A program made the translations under genes and the position numbers. A model generated the notes under the pieces. It did no database searches. It was not told the origin of the DNA and saw only the letters and a list, made by a program, of their open reading frames with translations. Below are positions 1 through 10,899 of a DNA stretch of 64,000 nucleotides, piece after piece. This DNA is from Magnolia sinica (Eukaryota; Streptophyta; Magnoliopsida; Magnoliales; Magnoliaceae), in contig NC_080574.1 of the NCBI RefSeq assembly GCF_029962835.1, forward strand, positions 39,685,501 to 39,749,500, read 5' to 3'. Each line of letters opens with the position of its first letter. The stretch's first letter is position 1.

Positions 1-1260
1 TCACCTAAGCTTCACATGAAGTTGATTTTTGGGGGGACCACTGTCCCAAAAGGGACCTACCTAATACACGGAGTGGATGATCCACACCCATCATGGTGGG
101 GCCCACGGCTAGGATCGTGGGTCCCTGCCAGTCCGTCCCCATGCAGCAGCCGCCTGCACTGCACGGTCAGCAGCAGCAGGCGTTGCTGCTTAAAATTTTT
201 TTTTTTGAACAATCAATTTTTCTGTGGTTTTTCTGTGGTAAGGCCCGCATCAGGGAAATCCGCCCCACCCATTGGTCTCTATAGCTCGATACAAACCCAT
301 CAAGCCCAATATTCGATGGGTTTTGGTGCACAGAAAATCTCAGAGTGTATTTCAACGGTAAAAGTACTATTCTCTATGCTATGGCCCACCAGGAAAAATC
401 AGATTGGGTTCTTTTTTTTGGCTCAATGCCTAAAATGATCTGAGGAAAAGGATGGTCGGCTTGGATTAAGTATATGCATCAAGGTGGGGCCTGCATGAGC
501 GGCCCACCCCAAGTCTAGCTAGTTAGTACACACCCATGTCAGTACACGCACTCCATGTTAGCCACCCTACTGTCTTCATGTCCAGCGTCTAGGGATGCTG
601 GACGGCAGAGATATAACACAGGCATCATAGTGGGTCCCACACGGACACGTGGCCCACCCTGCATGTGTGTGTATAGTGTGTATATATATATTATATTATA
701 TTTTTCTCTAAGAGATGAGATCTCCCTAAAATGTGGTGGGCCACTCTGTCTGATGGATGGAGTAGATTTTACATAATTCGGTGGGACCCACTACATTCTA
801 GGGAGAGGAAAAGGAGAGAGAGAGAAAGAGATATACTGTGAGATAGAGGGACCACATACATCAAAATGGGTCCCACCAACAAGTGGGCCCTAAAAATAAG
901 AATAACGGTGGATCACCCACTTCTAGGCCTTCTCCTTGGTCCCTTAGCCTCCTTAGCTCCTTCCTACACTTTTGATGGTGGTTGATGGGGTTTTGATAGT
1001 GGGGATGAGAGATGAGAGGGTGCGCCACGCTTGTTGTTTGGGAGAGAGGGAGCTTGGACATGGAATGTTGCTTGAGAGATTTTTTTTGAGAAATGAGGGG
1101 GAGAGAGAAGTGATGGGATGATAAGGATGGGTGATGGGTTGTAAGAAAGGGATGGTTGGAGTGATGTGTTATAAGAAAGGGATGGGTGGAGAGAGAGAGA
1201 GAGAGAGTTGACTTTGGGATGGGAGAGATGTGTTGCTTGTACTTAGGTATGACTTGTACT
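1..1260. other. Intergenic DNA with repeat remnants, no gene recognised
   Basis: No conserved coding region is visible. The stretch contains GGGCCCAC-type words typical of the small palindromic elements elsewhere in this window (for example near 85-125 and 600-660), and short GA-rich tracts around 805-835 and 1190-1208. Apparent reading frames on the minus strand here are Ser/His/Leu-rich translations of GA/CT-rich DNA and are not credible proteins. Confidence 0.5.
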
Positions 1261-1577
1261 TGACATGAGTGATTGATTGATTGATGGAACATGTTGCAGA
1301 GATTCCCTCGAAGTTCACAACGCGCGGCGTTTCTTTGGAATGAACGCAGGCCCACATCTTCTGACCTGGGTATCGGTTCGATGCGCAAGTCACGGCGTTA
1401 GAACCGTGGCGACAGCGCAGTCGCTAAGATATAAGTTTTAAATCGAGCCGACATTGGTATGTAGGACTCGACTTAGGATCACGCGCAAACGTCAGATACG
1501 GGTCGAGGGTTGTCGAAATTCGACTGAGAGAACCGTGGAAGCCTACGAAATGGTACGGACTAGGATACGGGTTTTAC
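1261..1577. other. Unclassified segment abutting truncated copia element
   Basis: This CG-richer stretch differs in composition from both sides. It ends abruptly where copia integrase coding sequence begins at about 1578. It could be a fragment of another LTR retrotransposon into which, or against which, the copia copy was truncated. I cannot assign it to a family and saw no second copy in the window. Confidence 0.25.
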
Positions 1578-3570
1578 AATATGAAACATGGAGAGGTAGA
1601 AAACTTAACTTAGGATATCTAAAAGTGTAGGGGTGTCTTGCATACTGTAGAACTCCTGATTTAAAAAGAATTAAGTTAGGACCAAGAGCTATTAAGTGCG
1701 TCTTCGTAGAGTATGCATAAAATAGTAAAGCTTATAGACTTCTAGATATAGAGTCTAATACAATAATAGAATCAAAAGACGTTGAGTTCTTTGAGAACTC
1801 ACTATCCTTGGAGTCAAAGGATAATGAAATCTAAACTCCTGATAGAGAAACAGACAGTACAGCTCTACAAATAATGAAAGCTCCTATTGAACCTCGTAGG
1901 AGTCAAAGGACAAGAATAGAGAAGAGTCTAAGAGATGACTACATAGACTCATAACGTGTTATTTTCCATCTTGTAGAAAGAGATAGAGAAAATGTTATTA
2001 GAAAAATATCTATAATGATGAATATAGAAGATAATCCTAACACATATAAAGAGGTTGTATTCTCTAGAGACTCAACTTTCTGGAAAGAAGCTATAAACGA
2101 TGAAATGGAATCCATACTGTCAAATCAAACATGGGAACTAGTAAACTTACCTCCAGGTTCTAGACCCATAGGTTGTAAGTGGATATTTAGGAAAAAATAT
2201 CACAATGATGGGACTATCCAAACCTTTAAAGCTCGATTAGTAGCTAAGGGTTTTAAACAAAAAAGGGATAGATTATTTTGACACATACTCTCCTGTAACT
2301 AGGATAACATCCATTAGGATATTATTTGCGCTAGCTTCTATACATTATTTTCACATCCACCAAATGGATGTAAAGACCGCATTCCTGAATGGTGACCTCA
2401 ATAAGGAGGTATAAATGGAACAACCTGAAGGTTTCGTTCTATTAGGAAATGAAATAAAGTATGTACATTAGTCAAATCTTTGTATGGATTAAAACAAGCA
2501 CCAAAACAATGGCATGAGAAGTTTGATTCAAAAATATTATCTCATTGTTTCAAGCATAATGTAGCTGATAAATGCATATATTCTAAAGTAGATGGTAACT
2601 ATATCGTTATTATTTATCTGTATGTTGATGACATGTTAATAATAAGTAATAAAATGGAAGGTGTGACTGAAACAAATATGTTTCTATCTTCCGTATTTAA
2701 AATGAAGGATCTTGACAAGTTGATACCATCCTAGGTATTAAAGTTAAAAAACATTGTGGGGGTTATGCTTTGTGTCAATCTCATTATATTGAGAAGATAC
2801 TACACAAGTTTAACCATCTAAATATAAAGGAAGCAAAAACCGCATTTGATCCAAGTATCAAGATAAAAGAAAATACTGGAAGAATAGTTGCACAATTAGA
2901 ATATACGAGTGCTATAGGGAGTCTTATGTATGCTATGCAATGCACTAGACCTGATATCGCATATGCTGTGAGTAAACTTAGTAGGTTTACTAGTAACCCC
3001 AGTACTGAACACTGGAATGCAATCAGTAGAGTCCTTAGTTACTTAAAAGCAACCAAAGACTTATGACTATTTTATTCAGAGTTTCCTGTCATATTGGAAG
3101 GATATACTGATGCAAGCTGGATATCAAGTGCAGGGGACAACAAGTCTACGAAAGGGTGGGTATTCACCCTAGGAGGTACAACTGTATCTTGGGGATCAAA
3201 GAAACAGACTTGCATAACGCACTCGACTATGAAGTCTGAATTTATAACCCTGACTGCAATAGGCAGAGAGACTGAGTGGCTAAGAGATCTTCTATTAGAA
3301 ATTTCTTTCTGTGTAAAGCCTATATCGGCTGTGTCACTATATTGTAATAGTGAAGCCACATTAGCTAGAGCCTATAGTGGCACATATGATGGAAAGTCTA
3401 GACATATTAGTCTTCAACATGATTATGTCAGACAATTGATTCGAGATGGAATCATAACTATTTTCTATGTGAAATCAAGCAATAACCTAACAGATCCTTT
3501 TATTAAACCTCTATTGAGAGAGGTAGTAAAGGCTACATTTAAAGGGATGGGGTTGAAACTCTTCAACTAA
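1578..3570 (+). pseudogene. Copia polyprotein remnant (integrase C-term, RT, RNase H)
   Basis: Translated segments run in copia order. An integrase C-terminal segment (KVWGCLAY-like) lies near 1610-1650. The RT N-terminal region lies at 2015-2280, and the RT word MDVKTAFLNGD near 2363. The tract LKQAPKQWHEKF and the catalytic YVDD lie at about 2490-2630. The RNase H segment spans 3094-3570 and contains [17 protein letters not shown] and the terminal GMGLKLFN. Frameshifts near 2270 and 2740 and in-frame stops (for example near 1720, 2415 and 3064) break the frame, so no active polyprotein can be made. In a live element it would supply integration and reverse transcription. Confidence 0.85.
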
Positions 3571-4146
3571 AGTTCGACCAGTGATGGTAATCCAACCTAA
3601 AGTCAAAAAATCTCTAATTTTAGGTTTAATGGGTAAAAACAAGTCACTGATATATGAAAAGTTTTCAGTACTAAATTATAAAACCTCATCCATAATAGAT
3701 AAGTGTTAAGCGTTACGAAAGAGGGTTGAGTCTTAGAACTCTTAATGAAATCCAGTCTATAGGACAAGTGTCTTATAGTAACAAAGATACTGGAAGGATT
3801 TCACCTATATGAACGTAGAGATGGTGCCGTCTCTCATGAGAGTTAGAAATTTTCTCTCGGGATCGTTCACGAATTAGGATAAGCACATGACCATTAATTG
3901 TACTGAGCAAGATTGTGGGAATTCTAACAAACACATAGCGAATATGTGTATGGTTTCTCCGACTTTGTTATCTAGGAATAACTAGTTCAACGCTATGGCT
4001 ACCAGTCATTTCGACAGCGTTTTGAGATAACTTATACTAAGGAAATATTAAAATCGAAAGATATCTTTCTTTATGCATATAAGCTAATTATTTTAGTAGA
4101 AATGTTTAACCGAGAAAATATATTTTATAAAAATCAAGTGGGGGAT

Positions 4147-5374
4147 TGTTACAAAAAATGTTAATTTTATATAAAATATATATTTTAAAATAAAAATAAT
4201 ATAATATATAATATGTTTGAAAAACACCTTTTGCAGGTTTTTAAGAATAGTCCCACATGGGAAAGGGACGAGAAGAAAAAGTAGTTTAAATGAAAACAGT
4301 AGAGTATTATAATATTTACTTACCTATTGTAAGGACTATGGACCTTGCAAGTTCTAGTGCGTAGCACTGGAACACCCGCGCGCACGCTCACGCTCGGGGT
4401 CGAGCTCGGGCTCAGACTCGGGCACGAGCACGAGCATGGTACAAGGGTGTAGGCATGTGAGACAGTGTGGCTGTAGTGGCGCACTTTGCACTTTGCACGT
4501 GCACATCGTGTCGCAGAGGGTCAATCCCTTCGCGAACCGGAGCGAGACGTGTGCGAGTCGCGGTGCGATTAAATGGCTAAGGCAGATAGCTTGGTGAATG
4601 ATAGACTAGAGGACTGAATGAGAGTCCTTCAGAATGTATAGAGGGCTGAAAAAAGAGTTGTTGCAGAAAATCTGTAACAGCTGTGCCATAAGTGCAGGGT
4701 CCAGCTGAAACTGCTCTATGGCTAGCCCAACAGCTAGAAAACGGCTAGCTGTTGTCTCACAACAGTCAGCATGCAATAGATTAATGGCCCATGCACAATA
4801 GTCAGAAAATGACTAGTTTTCTCCAACAGCCAGAAAACAGTCATGGGATTTATTTCCCTGGACCAGAACTCCCAGCCACCATAGCCTATAAAAGGAGGGT
4901 CTAGATGGGTTTTCAAACCATCTCACAACCCAATCCAACACTACCATATGAATTGAGACAGCTCACTACACCTCTCTCTATACTCCAGTAATTCAAGCAA
5001 GATAGCATTAGTTAAACCTTTGCAAGAAGAACAGACCAACGGTGTAGTGTAGAACGGTTCAATTGAACCAGTGGCTGAAGACTTGACCAGTGCAGTGGTC
5101 TAAATCATAATTTTCTTCTTTCTCTTTCTTCTGGGATTTTTTCTTTTATTGTATTTCTGCCAGACTGAGTGTAATAGAATTCCATTAGGTGGGCCTTCGT
5201 GTTTGCTGAACGCAGACCCACACCAGGATCGTTGTATCGTAGAAGCGATTTGCCTGTAACCTATCAGCATACTCAATTCACATGAGTATGGGCAAATAAC
5301 GCTTTAAGGACAGCGTTTCAGACGTGCTTCAGCCTGTCCATATTTCTGATTTATTTGCAATTTTTGTTTCTACA
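4147..5374 (+). repeat. 3' LTR of the truncated copia element
   Basis: It starts TGTTAC directly after the purine run AAGTGGGGGAT, the usual polypurine-tract/LTR junction. A TATA-like CTATAAAAGG at about 4886 would mark the U3/R promoter. The middle (4375-4560) is CG-rich, with a Leu/Ser-free low-complexity run of CTCGGGCTC-type words. The end is placed tentatively at CTACA near 5374; it could lie up to about 80 bases further right. Confidence 0.6.
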
Positions 5375-5720
5375 TTATACATAAATTATATCAATCTGTA
5401 TAATTTTTAATAGCCAAACCGCGTCAAAAAATAAAAAGCGGTTCGGAAACAAATGGCAGCAGCGGTTCACGCTCAACCAATAATAAGGCCTGATACAATC
5501 TTCTACTGTGGAAGATTTGGGGGATATGGTCCATCTACGGCATGAGACCATTGTATCAGCGGCTTGGATCACTCAACCAATGGTCGCACTTGTCCCTCAG
5601 GCATTGTACGATGGTTATCTGAGTAAACTATGCAATGCTTGAGCCAGCAGCGTTAAGGACAGGTTGGACCACCGTTTGATATTACATGGCTCTAAAATCA
5701 AGCTGGTTGAGAGAAATTTT
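5375..5720. other. Unassigned intergenic stretch
   Basis: Nothing recognisable apart from possible leftovers of the LTR end. No domain-bearing reading frame was found. Confidence 0.4.
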
Positions 5721-5722
5721 TT

Positions 5723-6109
5723 GATACTCTGGCAGAGTGTGATGGATGATATACCGGCACTTAGAAATAACTTTGAAATTGCAAATGTGGCATTATACAA
5801 ATGGAACTGTTCAAATTATATGGATCCCAGTTTAGATGGATCAAACCAAAAATTACATATAGTTGGTTACCTCACCGTCAGATTGGTGGACATTTAGTGG
5901 ACGGTTAAATGAAAAATATCCAATGATCTTATTTCAATAAACAAGTGCCCACGAATCAGAGGTTAGGATTCTTCTACCCATCTAATTTTTAGATGGTAAC
6001 TTAGAGACACAAGTCTCCACAATTTAGTCGGTTTAATTTTAGTTAACACATGCCATGTATGCCATTTCTTAGTGTCGGCGTATCAAGCATCATATGCAGC
6101 CAGAGTATC
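5723..6109. mobile_element. Small inverted-repeat element (GATACTCTGGC family), copy 1
   Basis: The left end GATACTCTGGCAGAGTGTG at 5723 is mirrored at the right end by GCCAGAGTATC at 6099-6109, giving inverted ends about 390 bases apart. No coding capacity is seen. The same left-end word recurs at about 6603, 8708, 11975 and 37137, so this is a dispersed family. No convincing target-site duplication was seen, so the superfamily is undetermined. Confidence 0.6.
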
Positions 6110-6602
6110 AAATAACTCGCTCTAGTTAATGCATCAGAATATCAGATGGGTCAGGTCATCTTCATGGTAGGACTCCCTGATGGATGGTTCGGATGTCCCA
6201 CACAGTCCGGTTGGCACGTGTGGGCGCGTGTGAGCTTAGCAAATCTTCTTTCTTACACCTATCATACGTGTAAGTCGGTTAAGCTATCCAAATCGTAGGT
6301 TTACGCTCTAGATGTGTCGCAATCCAATTATTGCAGAGAAATGATGTTTGAGCGGATTGGTGGTGGACAGGCGATGGATGGTTTAAATGTTAAAATGCAA
6401 CCGTCCAAAGGCAACAAACAAGTTTCCATTAATCAGATATTCAAATCATTCCATCAAAACTGTCTCATGGTTATGACCTATTTACATTAGTACCCACAAT
6501 TTTGCCACGTGTACAAGTTATGAGTGCATGCATATCAACCACTGGGCTCTACCAGAGTATCCTATCCTATAACTACTTTATTAAAGTTAAAGAGAGTACT
6601 CT

Positions 6603-6969
6603 GATACTCTGACTGATGTGATGGTAAATACGCAGGCACGATACATTTCAACTTTTCATACACGTCATTCAAATTAAAATGTATAAATCGTGCGGACGAC
6701 CTCAGGTCATGATCGAAAATTTATACAAGCGATCGTATCAATAGCTGATTGGTGAGGTCTGATGGGCGGTTTAGATGAAAAATAGACAACGGTTCAGTTT
6801 CAACAAGCAAATGTCAATTGATCAGCGGTTAGGATTACTAGATCACTCCGAATCTGCAGTTAGATACAGTGGATCCTGTGATTTGGACAGTTTAATTCGA
6901 ACTCACATGCATGACACGTGTAAAATTTATGAGTTCCAGCGTATGAACCATCACACTCGGCCAAGTACC
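6603..6969. mobile_element. Small inverted-repeat element (GATACTCTGGC family), copy 2
   Basis: The left end GATACTCTGACTGATGTGAT near 6603 is echoed in reverse complement by ATCACACTCGGCCAAGTACC near 6950-6969. An extra inverted end (CAGAGTATC at 6553-6561) lies just to the left, suggesting a second, partly lost copy. It is non-coding and diverged from copy 1. Confidence 0.5.
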
Positions 6970-7017
6970 AAATAGCGTACTTCCCCCGCCTGTTCCGAGC
7001 TCGGGACAGGCGGACGC

Positions 7018-7376
7018 TCTAAGGGCCACTGAGGGTCCACCTTGATGTTTTAATTTTATCCAAGCCGTTCATTCATTTTTCCATATCATTTTAGAACACT
7101 GAATAAAAAATAAGACAGATCCAACACTCAATTGGACTACACCACAGGAAGTAGCGGTGCTAAGGATACCCACCGTTGAAACCTTCTTAGAGTCCACTTC
7201 TATGGTCCCCAAGAAATTTTCAACGGTAGGAATCTAATCCCCACTTTGTGGTCGATTTAAGCCTTTGATATTCTCAATTTTTGTATTAGTAATTTAAAAT
7301 GATATGGAAAAAAGGATGAACAGTGTGGATAATTCAAACGTCACGGTGGACCCTCAGTTTTCTAATCCCTCTTAGA
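7018..7376. mobile_element. Palindromic MITE (GGGTCCACC family)
   Basis: The left arm (TGAGGGTCCACC near 7028, then ATTTTATCCAAGCCGTTCAT, then CCATATCATTTTA) is matched in reverse by the right arm (TAAAATGATATGG near 7297, ATGAACAGTGTGGATAATT, GGTGGACCCTCA near 7343). ACCGTTGAAA and TTTCAACGGT flank the centre. The whole copy can fold into one long imperfect hairpin. There is no coding potential. Confidence 0.65.
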
Positions 7377-8060
7377 CAAGGTTTGTAATCCACGGTCAGA
7401 GGTCGGATTACTCCTAAAGTCATTTCAATAGTTGCAGGTGGAACATGCACTGTACGCTATTATTTTGTTAGGCATATGGCCAACTAATGATGATCAGCAC
7501 TGTCCAAATATTGTCTATATAAATCAGCATCGTCCGAACATTGTCCAGTACTATCCAAACATTGTACATATTAATCAATGATTAAAAAACGTTGGTTGGT
7601 CACTCAAACATGATCTTGTGCTCGCGGTCCATTCGAGACTTGGAATGTCATTATTTTCAGGCAAAACATATATTTCAGCCGGCTTATCATAGCCATAGTG
7701 TCAAAAATTATATATTTTTATATATCTCACTGATTAGGGATATTAAAATTGATTTAGTAATTAAATTCAAACACCCCTAAAAATGCGATGCACACAAGTA
7801 GTTTTTAAATTAAAGTTGATTCACACTCCAGGGTGCCTAACACACTGGGAGGATTGCCAATCCAGGGATTTCCGAATCCAGGGGTTCCAAATCCACGCTC
7901 CCAAACAGGCCCGTAATCTTCTCGGCCGGGCCCACAGGACTCACGGCTCTGATGTCTCATTCATGTGCCAAGGGCACGTGCGGTATGTAGATGTGCACGT
8001 GGCATTAGCAAATCTCCACCGCGGAAAAGAAGGGGAAATGCCCCCGCGTAGAGGACGAGT
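7377..8060. other. Intergenic, no gene recognised
   Basis: AT-rich sequence with short repeats of TGTCCAAA/ATTGTCC around 7495-7560. No coding domain was found. Confidence 0.4.
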
Positions 8061-8362
8061 ATTGGATGGTGACCCCTACAGCGGCCAGCTAGCTGATGGA
8101 AAAGCTCCATGGCCCGCCCGTGATATATTTGTTTTATCCACCCCGTCCATCCATTTTTTCAGCTCATTGTATGGCGTGAGCCCAAAAATAAGGCAGATTC
8201 AAAGCTTAAGTGGACCACACCACATAAAACAGTGAGGATTGAACGGCCACCGTTGAAAACTTGCAAAATGGATGGACGGCTCGGATAAAACACATACATC
8301 GTGGTGGAGAACATGGAGCTTTTCCACCAACTAGCTGTCTGGTGCAGGGGTGACCAGCCAAT
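8061..8362. mobile_element. Palindromic MITE, about 300 bp
   Basis: The left arm (ATTGGATGGTGACCCCTACA at 8061, GATGGAAAAGCTCC near 8095, TTTATCCACCCCGTCCATCC near 8133) is mirrored by the right arm (GGATGGACGGCTCGGATAAA near 8268, GGAGCTTTTCCACC near 8315, GGGGTGACCAGCCAAT ending 8362). The arms are about 80-90 bases long, with a centre resembling the 7.0 kb and 58-61 kb palindromes. It is non-coding and could be transcribed into a hairpin. Confidence 0.7.
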
Positions 8363-8768
8363 CTAGGTCCCCACATACAAGGCCGTACGTTACATTCGCC
8401 TACAAAGGTCTCTTTCCTGTCGACGTTCACTTGTGTATAATATCCGAAATCGGATCCCACCGAAGGTAGTTCGGTGGGAAGAAAACCAACATGGTACATT
8501 CATCAGGTGGTTTAGACCGTTGAAATCAATGGACAGCCGATGGTTTGACTTAATGCATGTGTGTGGACCACCTGATGATTTGATTGTTCCAATTTTCACT
8601 CCAGATGATGGGATCTTCCTTTTCACGGTTCAGATTTTCTAGCAAAGTGGCACATCAGTGGAAAACAGAAACATGCCATGTGAATCACCACCGCAAGGGA
8701 GTTAGTCGATACTTTGGCAGAGCATGGTGCTTAATACTCAGGCACCCAGAAATAGGCATACATAGTAT
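8363..8768. other. Intergenic; truncated GATACTCTGGC-family copy at its end
   Basis: From 8708 the sequence GATACTTTGGCAGAGCATGG belongs to the family seen at 5723 and 37137. This copy is interrupted at 8769 by a hAT-type element and appears to continue after 9322. The rest is unassigned. Confidence 0.45.
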
Positions 8769-9314
8769 TAGGGGTGCACACGGTTCGGTTTGGTCCGGTT
8801 TTGGGGTGAAATCGGAATCGAACCGTTCCTAATGGTTCTAGGAAATTTGGAACCGGAACCGAACCGTTGGCACCCTAGAACCGAACTGGAACCGAACCGT
8901 TAAAACCAGTTCGGTTCCGGATCGGTTCCACAGTTCTTGGCTTTTTATAATCCAGTCTAATTACAAGCCCATGTCCATCCATGTTGTGGTCCATTTGATG
9001 AATGGTTTAGATGTTGTATAAAGTGTTCAAAAATATATTTACGAAAATAATTATTCTAGAGAAAATAATTATAAGGTATGCAAAAATACATCGGTTCGGT
9101 TCTACGGATCGGATCCACGGTTTGGTTCTACGGATCAGTTTACGGTTTGGTTCGGTTCTACATACCCCCAAACCGAGAACCGAACCGATGTCACCGGTTC
9201 TTTGATTTTTGGAACCGGAATCGGAACCGGTGCACTCTAGAACCGGACCAAACCGGACCGTTTGGTCGGTTCTGGTCCGGTTCTATGGTTCTACAGGTTA
9301 AATGTGCACCCCTA
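8769..9314. mobile_element. hAT-type non-autonomous element (TAGGGGTGCAC ends), copy 1
   Basis: The ends are TAGGGGTGCACACGG and its inverted counterpart GTGCACCCCTA. The flanks carry an 8-bp target-site duplication with one mismatch: CATAGTAT at 8761-8768 and CGTAGTAT at 9315-9322. An 8-bp TSD with T/CAGGG-type ends fits the hAT superfamily. The interior is built of alternating CGGTTC and GAACCG words, so it is internally palindromic. No transposase is encoded. Confidence 0.85.
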
Positions 9315-9511
9315 CGTAGTATGCATCTATCTTGGAGCTTGGGTACGGGATGACTCGATTAGGCTGACTTGAGTCGACTCATCTGACTCATTTAAACCTG
9401 ACTCGAACCAACCTTAAAGGATGAATTGATGTAAAAGGAACGGGTGAATTGATATGAAGAGAGTAGATTTCGCCCAATTCAAACTCAAGACCGACTTACT
9501 CCCAAATTACC
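9315..9511. other. Intergenic spacer
   Basis: Short spacer rich in GACTCGA-type words. No gene is seen. Confidence 0.4.
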
Positions 9512-9514
9512 TAA

Positions 9515-9929
9515 GGGCGTGTTTGGATGGGCCCATCCCATGGGATTAGATTGTATTAGGGTGGATGACAGGTAATGATGGCTGTGTCAGTGGATTGCTG
9601 GCAATCCGATGGGATTGCTATATCCAGGGAATCTACCACCGATTATGTTTGGCCCGCTTGGCCAATCCCGGGATTACGCCCAGCCAATCCCTTCGAATTC
9701 GTCCACCCAAACTTGTCCCAGGCAAAATAGATGGGATTAGGAGTGATTGGGTGGATTTCAAGGTAATGATGGTGATGTCAGTGGATTGCTGGCAATCCCA
9801 TGGGATTGCTCCAATATAGGCAAAAGTTCAACATGCTTGTTTGGCATGCCCGACCAATCTCAGGATTGCTCCCTCCAATCCCTTTCAATACAATCTAATC
9901 TCATCCAGTCTGCTCGGCCAAACAGGCCC
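9515..9929. mobile_element. PIF/Harbinger-like MITE with TAA target sites, left unit
   Basis: It begins GGGCGTGTTTGGATGGG after TAA (9512-9514) and ends GGCCAAACAGGCCC before TAA (9930-9932). The 3-bp TWA target site and GGGC..TGTTTGG ends are typical of PIF/Harbinger (Tourist-like) MITEs. Internally a segment of about 190 bases (GGTAATGATGG..GTCAGTGGATTGCTGGCAATCC) occurs twice, at about 9568 and 9760, and again in degenerate form in the neighbouring unit near 9990. Confidence 0.75.
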
Positions 9930-9932
9930 TAA

Positions 9933-10396
9933 GGGCGTTTTTAGCCGGACCAATTCCATGGGATTAGGTGGGATGAAATGGATTTTAAGGTAATGATGGT
10001 GGTGTCAGTGTTTGTCCCTTGATTCCATGGGTTTAGGATAGCCCATGGGATATACAGTAGCCTGTTTGGACCGTCCCAAATGGATGGGTTTGCATCTACA
10101 CTCTTTTTGTGGTGTGCCCCACTCACTGTTTTATATTTGCCTTAAAACAGGTTTATGGCTAAATGTAGGCTGGTGAAAATGATGGACGGAGTGGATATCT
10201 TATTGATATCTTGGTGGGCCCCACATAGAGGTGAAAATTCACATCCTGGGATTGGCAGAATCCATGTTAGCTACGGGCGGTGTTTACAAGGGCGAGGTAC
10301 ATCCCGCTATCCCAAACTGGGGATGGGATGAGATGGCGCAGGACAACCCTCCTAATCCCATCTAATACCATATCCAGCGCCCAACCAAACACGTCC
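9933..10396. mobile_element. PIF/Harbinger-like MITE, right unit sharing the TAA
   Basis: It starts GGGCGTTTTTAGCCGG immediately after the TAA at 9930-9932 and ends CCAACCAAACACGTCC before TAA at 10397-10399. The far-left end of unit one (9515) and the far-right end here match each other better than the two inner ends do. The pair may therefore be one composite element of about 880 bp that duplicated internally, rather than two separate insertions. Confidence 0.7.
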
Positions 10397-10464
10397 TAAG
10401 TAACTCAACTCAATTCGATCCTAAACTTGACTTAGGTGTATATATATATATACACACACACACG

Positions 10465-10804
10465 GGAACGCTCACCTGCAAACCAGTTCGTACGTACTAC
10501 ATACGAACTTTTTTGAGAACCTATCATACGTGATGTGGATCCAATATCTGAACCGTTCATGTGAAGCAGCACCTCGTGAAACCCCCCAGGACCAAGTTTT
10601 ACTTTGATCTAAAACTTTGATGGGCCATAAAAAATGAAAACATTTTCCTCCCTTGATTTGCATTTCTCTTTGCTATAGCCCACTAGAATTTTAGATCAAG
10701 GTGAAAATTTGCCACAGGAGGTTTCATGAGATTCCGCATCACATGGACCGTTCAAATTAGACACCCATGACACATGTGCACATGCGTAGGTGCGCAGGGG
10801 AGCA

Positions 10805-10806
<2 letters not shown>
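10465..10806. mobile_element. Microsatellite-bordered MITE (GCTCACCTGC ends), copy A
   Basis: The left end GGGAACGCTCACCTGC and right end GGTGCGCAGGGGAGCATGAC are imperfect inverted repeats. The body contains the family words TGGGCCATA, TTTCCTCCCTTGATT and ATCAAGGTGAAAATTTG. The left side abuts (TA)n(CA)n at 10438-10462 and the right side abuts (CT)n(TA)n at 10808-10898. Reverse-complemented, it matches the 57.6 kb copy along nearly its whole length. It is non-coding. Confidence 0.7.

Positions 10807-10807
<1 letters not shown>

Positions 10808-10898
<91 letters not shown>
10808..10898. repeat. Compound (CT)n-(TA)n microsatellite
   Basis: About 27 CT units (10808-10862) run directly into about 18 TA units (10863-10898), joined to the right end of the MITE at 10465-10806. 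Confidence 0.95.

Positions 10899-10899
<1 letters not shown>

Larger units (their letters stand above)
1578..5374 (+). mobile_element. 5'-truncated Ty1/copia retrotransposon
   Basis: What remains is the end of the integrase region, reverse transcriptase, RNase H, a 3' untranslated stretch, a polypurine tract (4138-4145) and a long 3' LTR beginning at 4147. The 5' LTR, primer-binding site, gag, protease and most of integrase are missing. Copia identity follows from the order integrase then RT then RNase H. The right boundary is approximate, because with no 5' LTR there is no target-site duplication to fix it. Confidence 0.8.

Noticed and set aside
861..1393. 175-codon minus-strand frame rich in Ser, His and Leu.
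   Set aside because: It is a translation of GA-rich simple sequence with no domain, and an overlapping frame is equally open.
1380..1450. Possible tRNA gene suggested by GGTTCGATGCG and nearby stems.
   Set aside because: No complete clover-leaf with matching acceptor and anticodon arms could be drawn.
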